From an uncultured Tenacibaculum sp. (GTDB taxonomy: Bacteria > Bacteroidota > Bacteroidia > Flavobacteriales > Flavobacteriaceae), in contig CANMWK010000005.1 of NCBI GenBank assembly GCA_947501615.1, positions 186,001 to 250,000 on the forward strand: 64,000 bases of DNA. Direction: 5' to 3'. Each line of letters opens with the position of its first letter. Position 1 is the first letter of the stretch. The position numbers and the translations under genes are program-made. Below, piece after piece: positions 8,058-17,677 of this stretch. A model generated the notes under the pieces. That model made no database searches and had not been told where the DNA came from. It worked only from the letters and a program-made list of their open reading frames with translations.

Positions 8058-8639
8058 ATGAAGAATTTATTCAAAAAAGGATTAGGAATTGCTCTAATTG
8101 CTCTAGTTACAGTTTCTTTTACAACAATTAAAAAGGAGAAGAAACAAATCAATATAAGTGAGAGTAATATTGAATGGAAAGCTTATAAAGTGACGGGTTC
8201 TCATAAAGGTACGGTAAACATTAAATCAGGATATTTAAGTTTTGAAGACGGTAAATTATCAGCAGGGTCAATTACAATTGATATGACGAGTATCAATACT
8301 ACTGATTTAACGGGTGAATATAAAAATAAACTAGATGGTCATTTAAAATCTGGAGATTTCTTTAGTGTAGAAAAGTACAATACGTCAACTTTAGATTTTT
8401 CTAAAGCGAAAGCTAAAGGGAAAAATGCTTACGAAGTAACAGGGAAATTAACCATTAAAGGAATTACAAAGTCAATAAAGTTTTTAATTTCTATTTACGG
8501 AAATAAAGCTACAGCTTCTGTAAAAGTTGATAGAACGAAATATGATATTAAGTATGGTTCTTCTAGTTTCTTCGATAACTTAAAAGATAAAGCTATTTAC
8601 GATGAATTCGATTTAGTTGCTGATTTACAATTTAAATAA
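8058..8639 (+). CDS. YceI family exported lipid-binding protein
   Basis: A 193-aa periplasmic or secreted protein with a signal peptide (FKKGLGIALIALVTVSFTT). The mature part has the YceI lipocalin-like barrel order: SNIEWKAYKVTGSHKGTV, GSITIDMTSINTTDL, LDGHLKSGDFFSVEKYNT, then LTIKGITKSIKF and a last strand FDLVADLQF. Family members bind isoprenoid-type lipids in a barrel and are often induced by stress. Length is normal and nothing is missing. It stands alone downstream of a Crp/Fnr gene. Confidence 0.93.
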   Translation: MKNLFKKGLGIALIALVTVSFTTIKKEKKQINISESNIEWKAYKVTGSHKGTVNIKSGYLSFEDGKLSAGSITIDMTSINTTDLTGEYKNKLDGHLKSGDFFSVEKYNTSTLDFSKAKAKGKNAYEVTGKLTIKGITKSIKFLISIYGNKATASVKVDRTKYDIKYGSSSFFDNLKDKAIYDEFDLVADLQFK

Positions 8640-8740
8640 AGAGCTATAGTTTTACTTTATATTTTCAAACATCATTTAAAGCATAAGTTTTGAATGGTGT
8701 TTTTTTATACATTAGAGGTGAAATTAATTGTAAAGTTGAT

Positions 8741-9082
8741 ATGAAATCTTTAGAGGAGTTTTATTACAATCAAGAAGATGAAGTAAAAGAGTGTTTACTG
8801 GCTTTAAAAAGTTTGATATTGAAATATAATGATGAATTTATTCATAAGTGGTATTATCGATTACCTTGTTTCATGTACATGAATCAGATATTTTGTTATT
8901 TATGGATTGATAAAAAAAGTAAAACACCTTATATCGCTATAGGAAAAGGAATTCATATCAATCATCCTGATTTGATAAAAGAAAAACGGACTTTTACATC
9001 AAAATTAATGGTTGAAATACACCAAGATATTCCAACCACTAAAATTTATGCTATTTTCGATGAAGTAATGAAGTTGTATTAA
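8741..9082 (+). CDS. DUF1801 domain protein
   Basis: About 113 aa starting at the ATG at 8741 (MKSLEEFYYNQ). An in-frame ATG at 8690 would add 17 residues of poor similarity (MNGVFLYIRGE), so the later start is preferred. The body shows the DUF1801/YdhG-type pattern: a helical start, HKWYYRLPCFMYMNQIFCYLWIDKK, then IAIGKGIHINHPDLI, and a helical end. The biochemical role of the domain is unknown. It is convergent with the ygiQ-type gene, whose stop lies only five bases away. Confidence 0.7.
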   Translation: MKSLEEFYYNQEDEVKECLLALKSLILKYNDEFIHKWYYRLPCFMYMNQIFCYLWIDKKSKTPYIAIGKGIHINHPDLIKEKRTFTSKLMVEIHQDIPTTKIYAIFDEVMKLY

Positions 9083-9087
9083 ATAAA

Positions 9088-11037
9088 TTACCTTCTTCTT
9101 TTCTTTTTAAATCCTTTATTCTTTCTTCTCGATTCTTTTACACTGGTTACTGTATCGTTAAATGTATTTTTTGTTTTTCCTGGCTTGTTCTTTCTCCAAG
9201 ATTTATCTTCAGGTAAAAGCTTTTTAACTAAATCCGTTTTTCCAACTTTAGTCAATGTGTCTTTAATCCACTTTCTATTTTCCTTTTTGTACCAAAAGAA
9301 AAACTTATGTTGATCTAATTTTTCTTGACGTGTTTTCGCTGTCTTAACAGGTTTTAAAGTGTATGGATGATAACCACTATAGTAAATAACTGTAGCAACA
9401 GTCATTGGAGTAGGAGTAAATCCTTGAACTTGTTCCAACTGGAATCCCATATCTTTAGTCTCAGCCGCTAAGTTTGCCATATCTTCTGGTTCACAAGCTG
9501 GATGACTAGAAATAAAATATGGAATTAACTGAAGTTTCAGTTTGTTCTTTTTATTCAAACGATCAAAACGATCTTTAAACTTATGGAAATACGTAAAAGA
9601 TGGTTTACGCATTAATTTTAAAACAGGATCTGAAGTATGTTCCGGAGCAACTTTTAATCGTCCAGAAACATGATTTTTCATCACTTCTTCAGTGTAATCA
9701 TCTAATTCTTGCGGATCAGCATTTTTATTGAATTCAGGAACCAACATGTCATGGCGAATTCCACTTCCAATAAATGATTTTTTTACCTTCGGATGCGCAT
9801 CAACAGCTTTATATAATTCTGTTAATGGTTTATGTGAAGTATCTAAATTACTACAGATAACAGGTGAAATACAAGAAGGAGCAACACATTTGTCACAAAT
9901 CGATTGTATTTTTCCTTTCATCTTATACATGTTTGCTGAAGGTCCACCGATATCAGATAAATATCCTTTAAAGTCGTCCATTTGAGCAACTTTATCAACT
10001 TCTTTTAAAACAGATTCCTGACTTCTACTGGCAATAAACTTTCCTTGATGTGCAGAAATTGTACAGAAACTACAACCACCAAAACATCCTCTATGAATAT
10101 TTATAGAGAATTTAATCATTTCAAAAGCAGGAATTGGTCCACGCTTATTGTATTTCGGATGCGGTAATCTTGTATATGGTAAATCAAAGGAAGCATCAAT
10201 TTCGTTTTCCGTCATCGTTGGAAAAGGAGGATTGATCACTAATTTTGTATCTCCAATTTGCTGAAAAATACGTCGAGCAATTAATTTGTTAGATTCTTGC
10301 TCAATAATTTTAAAGTTTGATGCAAATGTTTTTTTATCCTTTAAACAAGCTTGATGAGAAGCAATTTCTACATCTTCCCAATTTTTGTTTTTAGGAGTTT
10401 TCTCATCAGGTTTTACTAAAAAAGCAGTTTGCTTAATCGTACGCAAACTAGAAAAAGGAACACCTTTTTGTAATAATTCTACAATTTCACGTAACGGTTG
10501 TTCTCCCATTCCATACACCAACATATCAGCTTTAGAAGTTTCTAAAATCGAAGGCAATAATTTATCCGACCAATAATCGTAATGTGTTACTCTTCGTAAC
10601 GAAGCTTCAATTCCACCAATAAGTACAGGAACATCCGGAAATTTTTCCTTTAATATTTTTGAATATACAGAAGTGGCATAATCTGGTCTAAAACCAATAT
10701 CACCATTTGGTGTGTAGGCATCTTTATCTCTTTTCTTTTTGTTAGCCGTGTAATTACTAACCATAGGATCCATACATCCACCAGTAATAGCAAAGAAAAG
10801 TCTAGGAGTTCCTAATTTTGAAAAATCTTGTAAATTATCATTCACATTAGGTTGTGGTACAATAGCGACACGTAAACCATAACTTTCTAATATACGCCCA
10901 ATTACTGCAGGACCAAATGATGGATGATCAACATACGCATCTCCGCTAAACAAAATCACATCTAATTCATCCCAACCTCGAAGTTTTACTTCTTTGTTAG
11001 TCGTTGGTAACCAGTCAGAAAGTCTTCTTATCCTCAT
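9088..11037 (-). CDS. ygiQ: YgiQ family radical SAM protein
   Basis: A large radical SAM protein of the YgiQ family, with the N-terminal UPF0313-type domain (FLPTTNKE-like opening, then LFSGDAYVDHPSFG) and the core cluster motif HRGCFGGCSFC with C318, C322 and C325 (from the ATG used here). The C-terminal tail is very basic (KESRRKNKGFKKKRRR). The reaction is unknown; family members need a [4Fe-4S] cluster and SAM. The start is set at the ATG at 11037. A TTG three codons earlier lies inside the -7 box TACTTTTG and so cannot be the start on that transcript. It is divergent from the DUF3667 gene. Confidence 0.92.
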   Translation of the reverse strand: MRIRRLSDWLPTTNKEVKLRGWDELDVILFSGDAYVDHPSFGPAVIGRILESYGLRVAIVPQPNVNDNLQDFSKLGTPRLFFAITGGCMDPMVSNYTANKKKRDKDAYTPNGDIGFRPDYATSVYSKILKEKFPDVPVLIGGIEASLRRVTHYDYWSDKLLPSILETSKADMLVYGMGEQPLREIVELLQKGVPFSSLRTIKQTAFLVKPDEKTPKNKNWEDVEIASHQACLKDKKTFASNFKIIEQESNKLIARRIFQQIGDTKLVINPPFPTMTENEIDASFDLPYTRLPHPKYNKRGPIPAFEMIKFSINIHRGCFGGCSFCTISAHQGKFIASRSQESVLKEVDKVAQMDDFKGYLSDIGGPSANMYKMKGKIQSICDKCVAPSCISPVICSNLDTSHKPLTELYKAVDAHPKVKKSFIGSGIRHDMLVPEFNKNADPQELDDYTEEVMKNHVSGRLKVAPEHTSDPVLKLMRKPSFTYFHKFKDRFDRLNKKNKLKLQLIPYFISSHPACEPEDMANLAAETKDMGFQLEQVQGFTPTPMTVATVIYYSGYHPYTLKPVKTAKTRQEKLDQHKFFFWYKKENRKWIKDTLTKVGKTDLVKKLLPEDKSWRKNKPGKTKNTFNDTVTSVKESRRKNKGFKKKRRR

Positions 11038-11043
11038 ATATTG

Positions 11044-11051
11044 CAAAAGTA
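11044..11051 (-). promoter_or_regulatory. -7 box of the ygiQ-type gene (near-leaderless)
   Basis: TACTTTTG on the minus strand, six bases before the ATG at 11037. It excludes the upstream TTG as a start and predicts an almost absent 5' leader. Confidence 0.5.
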
Positions 11052-11073
11052 CGGTAATATTGACTAATTCTCA

Positions 11074-11081
11074 TATATTTG
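11074..11081 (+). promoter_or_regulatory. -7 box of the DUF3667 gene
   Basis: TATATTTG matches TAnnTTTG, 24 bases before the ATG at 11106. The two divergent genes share a short 68-base intergenic region. Confidence 0.45.
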
Positions 11082-11105
11082 GAGAGGATAAAACAGTTTA
11101 TATAG

Positions 11106-11963
11106 ATGCATTGTAAAAATTGTAATGAAATATTAGAAGATGAGGCTTTGTTTTGTGACCATTGTGGAGCAAAAGTTATACGCAATAGAATTACATTAAA
11201 ATTATTACTAAAAGAGCTTTTTTCTAGTTTTGGATGGGATAGTTTATATTTTACCACACTAAAAAAAATGTTATCTAAACCTCAAGTAGTGCTAATTGAG
11301 TATCTTGAAGGAGCAAGAAAAAAATATGTTAATCCTTTTGCTTATTTGGCGGTTGGTGCGGCGTTATCTGTTTTAGTTTATAATTTTTTTTCAGAAGATT
11401 ATATGAGAGTAAATCAATCTATTAATGAAGAAGGAAATAAACAATTAGTTGAGTTAGCTAATACAGATTTATCCAAATTAAAAAATATTTCTAAGGTAGA
11501 ATTATTAAAACTAAAGAAGGAGCAAGAAGCAGCTAGATTAACATTAAAGTTGAATGAAACTATATTCACTTTTATGTTAAAATATTTTAACTTAATATCA
11601 TTTCTATATCTTCCACTGTACGCTTTATTGAGTAAATGGACATTCCGAAGGCCTCATAATTATGGAGAGCATATTATAATGAATGCTTACCTTTTTGGTA
11701 CTTTAATGTATTTTACAATCATACTTTTTTTATTATCAATTGTAATACATCCTAAAATATTTTTTATAGGAGCTATGGGGAGCATTTTATATTACCTAGT
11801 TGTATTTGGTAAAATGTATAATTTGAGTTTCAAGGGACATGTTCTTAAACTATTGAGGTTTTTATTAATGTTGCTTTTACTTTTCTTATTAATTGTTATA
11901 ACAGTTGCTGTTGTAATGATAATAGGTGCTATTTTAGGGTATAAGCTTAATGTTTTAGGTTAA
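11106..11963 (+). CDS. DUF3667 membrane protein with N-terminal zinc ribbon
   Basis: A 285-aa protein. It begins with a double CxxC zinc ribbon (CKNCNEI at 3-6 and FCDHCGA about 17-20), followed by a conserved soluble segment (LKELFSSFGWDSLYFTTLKKM, PQVVLIEYLEGARKKYVNP) and then about four or five transmembrane helices. This matches DUF3667, a membrane family found in Bacteroidota with unknown function. It is divergent from the ygiQ-type gene and convergent with the DJ-1-like lipoprotein gene. Confidence 0.82.
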   Translation: MHCKNCNEILEDEALFCDHCGAKVIRNRITLKLLLKELFSSFGWDSLYFTTLKKMLSKPQVVLIEYLEGARKKYVNPFAYLAVGAALSVLVYNFFSEDYMRVNQSINEEGNKQLVELANTDLSKLKNISKVELLKLKKEQEAARLTLKLNETIFTFMLKYFNLISFLYLPLYALLSKWTFRRPHNYGEHIIMNAYLFGTLMYFTIILFLLSIVIHPKIFFIGAMGSILYYLVVFGKMYNLSFKGHVLKLLRFLLMLLLLFLLIVITVAVVMIIGAILGYKLNVLG

Positions 11964-11974
11964 AAACCTAAAAC
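11952..11974. terminator. Hairpin between convergent genes
   Basis: A 10-bp perfect stem, GTTTTAGGTT (11952-11961) and AACCTAAAAC (11965-11974), around AAA, overlapping the DUF3667 stop codon. There is no clear T tract right after it, so termination is only likely. Confidence 0.35.
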
Positions 11975-12003
11975 TATAAACAAAAAAGTAAATCCATTAA
12001 TTC

Positions 12004-12726
12004 TTATTGTATCACTACATGTGGAACTTTTTCAAGATCCCAGTCGATAACCAAACCACCAGATAGAGATTTTGCAACATCCCTACCATATAAGCATTCA
12101 CATAAATATAATGCCGCTTCAAAAGATTTAGCACCACCGGCAGAAGTTATATATTTTCCATCATGAACAAATAGTACTTCTTTTCGAATATCTAACTTAG
12201 GGAACATAGTACGCATTTTATCGATATCGGAAGGGAAAGTTGTAGCGACCTTATCGTTTAAAACGCCGGCTTTTGCAAGTACAAAGGCACCATCGCAATG
12301 TGAGGTGACAAATTTAGCCTCTTTATCCACTTTTTGAACAAAAGCAATCATTTTTTCGTCATTCAAATCTGAATCTAAGTGATGTTCAGCACTAGGTACA
12401 ACCAATATATCTATTTTAGGTAACTTATCTTTTAAATAGTTGTAATCAGGAAGAATACGCATACCTTCAAAAGTAGTAATAGGGGCGTCTGTATTTGCTA
12501 CAGTAAAAACATTCATAGCTTTAATTCCTTTTCTGAATATGGTATGTTGAAAAATATCAAAAGGAGCAGTTAATTCTGTATTATATGTTCCGTCCATTAT
12601 CAAAAAAGCAACATTATATCGATCAGGGTTTAAATTAGGAAAAGTTTTAACTGCTTTTCTTTCAGTCTTTTGTTGTTGGCAAGCTGTCAGGCAAATAGCA
12701 AATACTAGAAGTAATATTTTTTTCAT
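12004..12726 (-). CDS. DJ-1/PfpI family lipoprotein
   Basis: A 240-aa lipoprotein (lipobox C16 in LTAC) with a DJ-1/PfpI domain. It resembles the N-terminal half of GlxA-type regulators and isonitrile-hydratase-like proteins: FLIMDGTYNTELTAPFDIF, ILVVPSAEHHL, the nucleophile elbow in VTSHCDGAFVLAKAG, and TSAGGAKSFEAALYL near the end. No DNA-binding domain is attached. Location outside the inner membrane is unusual for this superfamily and points to an envelope role, but the substrate is unknown. It is a second DJ-1-like gene, unrelated in detail to the one at 6271-6945. Confidence 0.83.
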   Translation of the reverse strand: MKKILLLVFAICLTACQQQKTERKAVKTFPNLNPDRYNVAFLIMDGTYNTELTAPFDIFQHTIFRKGIKAMNVFTVANTDAPITTFEGMRILPDYNYLKDKLPKIDILVVPSAEHHLDSDLNDEKMIAFVQKVDKEAKFVTSHCDGAFVLAKAGVLNDKVATTFPSDIDKMRTMFPKLDIRKEVLFVHDGKYITSAGGAKSFEAALYLCECLYGRDVAKSLSGGLVIDWDLEKVPHVVIQ

Positions 12727-12883
12727 TTATAATTTTATTTTGATAATTTTTTTAGTGTTTAAAAATAAGTGTTTTATATCACTTCTGTTTTTATTAAGAA
12801 TAATTACGAGTCTTTAACAAAACGTTAAGAAGTAATGGTACATCCATTTATTAATTTCGATAAATTTTTCAACAAATTTACTA

Positions 12884-15382
12884 ATGAATATAAAATTATT
12901 ATCAAGAATTCTTATCATTCTTATGACTTTGGGTATTACTATTGATGTTGATGCGCAAAGAAGAAGGAAAAAGAATAAAAAAAAGGAGGATAAAACCATG
13001 ACTCCACCTAAAAAAAGACCTAAAAAAGGGGGAATACAACCTTATGATAAGGTCGTAACAAAAACACACAAAACAGATGAAGGTCTGTTTAAGGTGCATT
13101 TAAAAGACGAAAGTTATCTTTTTGAAATTCCAGATTCTTTACTTGGTAAAGAAATGTTAATGGTAACTAGAATAGCAAAAACAGCCAACGGTATAGGATT
13201 TGGTGGAGGAAAACAGAACACACAAGTGTTACGTTGGGAAAAGAAACAGAAAAAAATATTACTTCGTGTAGTTTCGCATTCTGTTGTAGCGGATAGTATA
13301 TTACCAGTTCATGAGGCTGTTGTAAATTCGAATTTCGAACCAATTTTATTTTCTTTTCCAATAAAAGCATTTAGCAAAGATTCAACAGCTACTGTAATTG
13401 ATGCGACACCTTTGTATGCTACAGATGTAAAAGCGTTAGGTTTTCCTCAATCTAGAAGAAGACAGTATAAAATTACACGAATGGATAAGACTCGTTCTTT
13501 CATAGATCGTATTAGCAGTTATCCGAAAAATATTGAAGTTCGTCATGTAAAAACTTATTTTTCTAATCAACCACCTTCAAATGGAAGTGTAGGTTCGATT
13601 TCTTTAGAGATGAGTAATTCAATGATTTTACTTCCAGAGAAACCTATGAAACGTCGTTATTTTGATCAACGTGTTGGTTGGTTTGCTAGGTCACAAACAG
13701 ATTACGGATTAGATGTTCAAAAAAGTAAATCTGTACGTTATTTAGATCGTTGGAGACTAGAAGTTAAGGACAAAGACAAAGAAAAGTTTAACAGAGGTGA
13801 ATTAGTAGAACCTAAAAAACCAATTGTTTATTATATCGATAGAGCTACACCAAAAGTATGGAGAAAGTATATTAAGCAAGGTATAGAAGATTGGCAAGTA
13901 GCTTTTGAAGAAGCAGGTTTTAAAAATGCAATTATAGCTAAAGATCCACCAACAAAAGAAGAAGACCCTGATTGGAGTCCAGAAGATGTACGTTATTCTG
14001 TGGTTCGTTATTTAGCATCACCAATTCCAAATGCAAACGGACCTCACGTAAGTGATCCAAGATCTGGTGAGATTTTAGAGTCAGATATTAATTGGTATCA
14101 TAATGTAATGACATTATTACACAATTGGTATTTTATTCAAACTGCTGCGATTAATCCAGAAGCAAGATCAAATCAATTTAAAGATGAGATCATGGGGCGT
14201 TTAATCCGTTTTGTATCTGCTCACGAAGTAGGACACACGTTAGGGTTACCTCATAATATGGGAAGTTCAGTAGCGTATCCTGTAGATTCTTTACGTTCAG
14301 CAACATTTACAAAAAAGTACGGAACAGCACCATCTATTATGGATTATGCGCGTTTTAATTATGTAGCACAACCAGAAGACAAAGGTGTAGCGTTAATGCC
14401 AAATATTGGAATTTATGATAAATACTCTATCAAATGGGGGTACAAACCAATTTTAGATAAGACAGCTGAACAAGAGAAACCTGTTTTAGATCAATGGATT
14501 TTAGCACATGCAGGAGATCCTATGTATCGTTTTGGAAGACAACAATTCGGAGTTATTGATCCGAGTTCTCAAACTGAAGATTTAGGAGATGATGCTGTAA
14601 AAGCAAGTCTATATGGTATTAAAAACCTAAAGCGAATTCTGCCAAACTTAATTAAATGGACAGCTGAAGATGGACAAAATTATAGCGAATTAGAAACAAT
14701 GTATGATCAGCTTTTAGGACAATACAACCGATATATGGGGCATGTTGCTGCTAATATTGGAGGAGTTTATGAGTATTACAAGACATACGATCAAGAAGGT
14801 GCTGTTTACACTCATGTGAGTAAAGCTCATCAGAAAAAAGCGATGCAATTTTTACAAGCAGAATTGTTCAAAACTCCAACATGGCTATTAGATGAAAATA
14901 TTTTCAATAAAATTGAAAATTCTGGTAGTATAGAACGTTTAAGAAGAACACAAGTTAGAACATTGAATAATGTATTAGATTTCGGAAGGCTAGCAAGAAT
15001 GATTGAAAATGAAACATTGAATGCTAAAGAGGCCTATACGGCGATTGATATGTTAGGAGAGTTACGAAGAGGTTTATGGAGTGAATTGACTAGCGGAAGA
15101 AAAATCGATACGTACAGAAGAAACTTACAAAGAGCACATCTTGAGCGCTTACAATTTTTAATGAAAAATGAGCAACGTCCTATTCCACCTAGATTTAGAA
15201 GGTTTTTCGGAGGAACAAGAGTTGATGTAAGTCAATCTGATATTAGAGCAATAGTTAGAGCAGATTTAAAAATTCTAAAAAGAAACATAAGAACTGCTAT
15301 CACAAGAACTTCAGATCGTTTAAGCAGGTATCATTTACAAGATGCTGTAGAACGAATTAATGATATTTTAGATCCTAAGTAA
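12884..15382 (+). CDS. Secreted zinc-dependent metalloprotease (DUF5117/DUF5118-type)
   Basis: An 832-aa exported protein. After the signal peptide (LLSRILIILMTLGITIDVDA) comes a highly basic segment (RRRKKNKKKEDK), then a DUF5117-like region and a metzincin-type catalytic domain with the zinc motif HEVGHTLGLPH (H447, E448, H451, H457) and a likely Met-turn in APSIMDYARF. The C-terminal part is helical and basic. This is the large gluzincin/metzincin-like protease common in Bacteroidota. All zinc ligands are present. It ends at a strong terminator, so it is likely transcribed alone. Its natural substrate is unknown. Confidence 0.9.
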   Translation: MNIKLLSRILIILMTLGITIDVDAQRRRKKNKKKEDKTMTPPKKRPKKGGIQPYDKVVTKTHKTDEGLFKVHLKDESYLFEIPDSLLGKEMLMVTRIAKTANGIGFGGGKQNTQVLRWEKKQKKILLRVVSHSVVADSILPVHEAVVNSNFEPILFSFPIKAFSKDSTATVIDATPLYATDVKALGFPQSRRRQYKITRMDKTRSFIDRISSYPKNIEVRHVKTYFSNQPPSNGSVGSISLEMSNSMILLPEKPMKRRYFDQRVGWFARSQTDYGLDVQKSKSVRYLDRWRLEVKDKDKEKFNRGELVEPKKPIVYYIDRATPKVWRKYIKQGIEDWQVAFEEAGFKNAIIAKDPPTKEEDPDWSPEDVRYSVVRYLASPIPNANGPHVSDPRSGEILESDINWYHNVMTLLHNWYFIQTAAINPEARSNQFKDEIMGRLIRFVSAHEVGHTLGLPHNMGSSVAYPVDSLRSATFTKKYGTAPSIMDYARFNYVAQPEDKGVALMPNIGIYDKYSIKWGYKPILDKTAEQEKPVLDQWILAHAGDPMYRFGRQQFGVIDPSSQTEDLGDDAVKASLYGIKNLKRILPNLIKWTAEDGQNYSELETMYDQLLGQYNRYMGHVAANIGGVYEYYKTYDQEGAVYTHVSKAHQKKAMQFLQAELFKTPTWLLDENIFNKIENSGSIERLRRTQVRTLNNVLDFGRLARMIENETLNAKEAYTAIDMLGELRRGLWSELTSGRKIDTYRRNLQRAHLERLQFLMKNEQRPIPPRFRRFFGGTRVDVSQSDIRAIVRADLKILKRNIRTAITRTSDRLSRYHLQDAVERINDILDPK

Positions 15383-15395
15383 TTAGGAGCGTTTT

Positions 15396-15423
15396 AAAGA
15401 GGTCTTTTACAGACCTCTTTTTT
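15396..15423 (+). terminator. Intrinsic terminator after the metalloprotease gene
   Basis: Stem AAGAGGTCT with AGACCTCTT around TTTAC, followed by a run of T. Confidence 0.87.
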
Positions 15424-15459
15424 GTTTTATATTTACTTCAAAATCAATCAAAACTAAAC

Positions 15460-17406
15460 ATGAAAACATTACTAAAATTAGTCTTAGTTGCTAGTTTCAT
15501 TCTGAGTTGTAATACACCTAAAAAGAGTGAAGGAGAAAACACAAAAAAAGCTAAGCAAGAAGTTAAACAACAAGATACATTTGTAGAAGATAATTATACT
15601 AAGAAAGAAGTAAAGATAACTATGCGTGATGGTATTAAACTTCATGCAACTATTTATTCGCCAAAAGATACGAGTAAAACCTATCCAATTCTTTTACAAA
15701 GAACTCCGTATAGTTGTAGACCATATGGAGAAGGTAAATTTAGAAGACGTATTGGGCCAAATCCGAATTTAATGAAAGAAGGAAACATTATTGTTTATGA
15801 AGATGTTCGTGGTCGTTGGATGAGTGAGGGAGTTTATGATAATATGCGCGCGTACATTCCGAATAAGAAAGAAAAAGAAGCTGATGAAACTACTGATACA
15901 TATGATACGATTGATTGGTTAGTAAAAAATGTGAAGCATAATAATGGAAAAGTAGGAACTTGGGGTATTTCTTATCCTGGACACTATGCCACAGTTTCTA
16001 CAGTAGATGCGCATCCAGCATTGAAAGCAGCTTCACCACAAGCATGTATTGGAGATTTCTTTTTTGATGATTTTCGCCATAATGGAGCATTTTTATTAAG
16101 TTATTTTAGAGCAATTTCTTTATTTGGAACCTATAAAGATCAACCAACTGATACAGCTTGGTATTCTTTTCCGAACATGAAAACTCAAGATCAGTATCAG
16201 TTTTTCTTGGATAAGGGTCCTTTGAAAAATTTGAATGAATATTTTCAATATGATAGAGTAGATACTAAAACAGCTGCAACTGATAAAAATAGAATTGATG
16301 ACTTCTTCTGGAAAGAGATAGTTGAACATCCAAATTATGATAGTGTTTGGCAAAGTAAAAGTATTATTCAACACTTAAATAAAGTGCCTTCTACGGTAGC
16401 GACAATGGTTGTAGGTGGATGGTTCGATGCAGAGGATTTATATGGCCCATTAGAAACGTATAAAGGCATTGAAAAAAATCAACCAAATAATTACAATACT
16501 ATGGTTTTTGGACCATGGGATCATGGCGGATGGGCTAGAAGTAGAGTGCAAAACAAAGTAGGGAATTACTATTTTGGAGATTCAATTTCGTTAAACTTCC
16601 AGAAAAATATAGAAACAAAGTTTTTTAATCATTTCTTAAAAGGAGATGGTTCTAAAAACACAGGTTTACCAGAAGCTTATGTTTTTGATACGGGAAAAAA
16701 AGAATGGAAATCTTACGGTACTTGGCCTCCAAAGAACGTTCAAAAAGAATCGTTTTATTTAGGGGAAAACCAAGAATTAAAATCAGTAAAACCAAGAAGT
16801 GCTAAAATTAAATTTATAAGTGATGTAAAACGTCCGGTTCCTTATTCTGAAGACATTAAAACTGTATTTACACCAAGAAAATATATGACAGACGATCAGC
16901 GTTTTGCAGCTCGTAGACCAGATGTTTTAGTTTTTGAAACCGATGTCTTAACAGAAGATATTACTTTAGCAGGAGATATTTTGGCAAAGTTAAAAGTAGC
17001 AACTACAGGAACAGCAGCAGACTGGATTGTTAAGGTGGTTGATGTACATCCAGCGGATTTAAAAAATGATAATGAAGATATGCAAACACATTTAAAGTTA
17101 AGTAATTATCATATGATGGTTCGTAGTGAAGTTATTCGTGGAAGATTTAGAAACAGTTTTTCAAATCCAGAACCTTTTACGCCAAACAAGAAAACTAATG
17201 TAAATTTAAAATTACAAGATGTTTTCCATACGTTTAAAAAAGGACATAAACTTCAAATTCAAGTGCAAAGTACTTGGTTTCCTTTAATAGATTTAAATCC
17301 GCAAACTTATGTGGATAACATCTTTAAAGCAGATGAGAAAGATTTTAAAACACAAACACATACAGTGTTTACAGATTCTAGTATAGAATTTTCTGTTTTA
17401 AAATAA
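15460..17406 (+). CDS. CocE/NonD family hydrolase lipoprotein (X-Pro dipeptidyl-peptidase S15-like)
   Basis: A 648-aa lipoprotein (lipobox C17 in ILSC). It has the alpha/beta-hydrolase of the CocE/NonD and peptidase S15 group. The nucleophile is S171 in GISYPG, the acid is probably D323 in GGWFDAED, and the histidine is H355 in GPWDHGGW. The C-terminal jelly-roll domain (from about residue 480, DVLVFETDVLTEDITLAG) is typical. Length is normal, so it should be an active acyl-ester or peptide hydrolase in the envelope. It is flanked by terminators on both sides and so probably stands alone. Confidence 0.9.
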   Translation: MKTLLKLVLVASFILSCNTPKKSEGENTKKAKQEVKQQDTFVEDNYTKKEVKITMRDGIKLHATIYSPKDTSKTYPILLQRTPYSCRPYGEGKFRRRIGPNPNLMKEGNIIVYEDVRGRWMSEGVYDNMRAYIPNKKEKEADETTDTYDTIDWLVKNVKHNNGKVGTWGISYPGHYATVSTVDAHPALKAASPQACIGDFFFDDFRHNGAFLLSYFRAISLFGTYKDQPTDTAWYSFPNMKTQDQYQFFLDKGPLKNLNEYFQYDRVDTKTAATDKNRIDDFFWKEIVEHPNYDSVWQSKSIIQHLNKVPSTVATMVVGGWFDAEDLYGPLETYKGIEKNQPNNYNTMVFGPWDHGGWARSRVQNKVGNYYFGDSISLNFQKNIETKFFNHFLKGDGSKNTGLPEAYVFDTGKKEWKSYGTWPPKNVQKESFYLGENQELKSVKPRSAKIKFISDVKRPVPYSEDIKTVFTPRKYMTDDQRFAARRPDVLVFETDVLTEDITLAGDILAKLKVATTGTAADWIVKVVDVHPADLKNDNEDMQTHLKLSNYHMMVRSEVIRGRFRNSFSNPEPFTPNKKTNVNLKLQDVFHTFKKGHKLQIQVQSTWFPLIDLNPQTYVDNIFKADEKDFKTQTHTVFTDSSIEFSVLK

Positions 17407-17430
17407 TAAGTAAAAAAACATACAAAAATT

Positions 17431-17473
17431 AAAAATCCCGAGCTGAGTATAATTTCTCTTTGCTCGGGATTTA
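17431..17473. terminator. Hairpin terminator after the CocE-like gene
   Basis: An 11-bp stem, AAATCCCGAGC (17433-17443) and GCTCGGGATTT (17462-17472), with an 18-base loop. T-rich ends on both strands suggest it can work for either direction. Confidence 0.65.
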
Positions 17474-17517
17474 TCAATCACTAAAATATAAAATTAAAAA
17501 TTCTTTTAATCCAAAAT

Positions 17518-17668
17518 ATGTAATAGAACTTTGTTATGAAGCTAGGAAGTGCAATAAATACTAGTGCTTTTTTAATTTTAGCATAGCACCGCTATGGTGA
17601 AATTAAAAAACTCAGCATAGTGTTAGTATTTGAAGCAATTCAGAGATGTAATAAATTTTCTATTACAT
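17518..17668. repeat. About 150-base imperfect long inverted repeat (MITE-like)
   Basis: The ends are perfect 10-bp inverted repeats, ATGTAATAGA (17518-17527) and TCTATTACAT (17659-17668). Inner arms pair imperfectly (AATACTA against TAGTATT) and then perfectly again as TTTTTTAATTT (17568-17578) with AAATTAAAAAA (17600-17610). The whole stretch can fold into one long rod. It lies between convergent genes, ten bases from the asnB stop. It could be a non-autonomous mobile element or an elaborate terminator. Confidence 0.5.
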
Positions 17669-17677
17669 GTTTTGGGT

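Noticed and set aside
8690-8740. ATG at 8690 as the start of the DUF1801 gene
   Set aside because: The added 17 residues do not resemble the family's N-terminus, while ATG 8741 starts the expected helix.
11038-11046. TTG at 11046 as the start of the ygiQ-type gene
   Set aside because: The TTG lies in a consensus -7 promoter box (TACTTTTG), so it would not be in the transcript; the ATG nine bases on fits better.
6271-12726. The two DJ-1-like genes regarded as recent duplicates
   Set aside because: One is a cytosolic Hsp31-like protein, the other a lipoprotein of the GlxA-like branch; motifs and surroundings of the cysteine differ strongly (AVCHAP against TSHCDGA).
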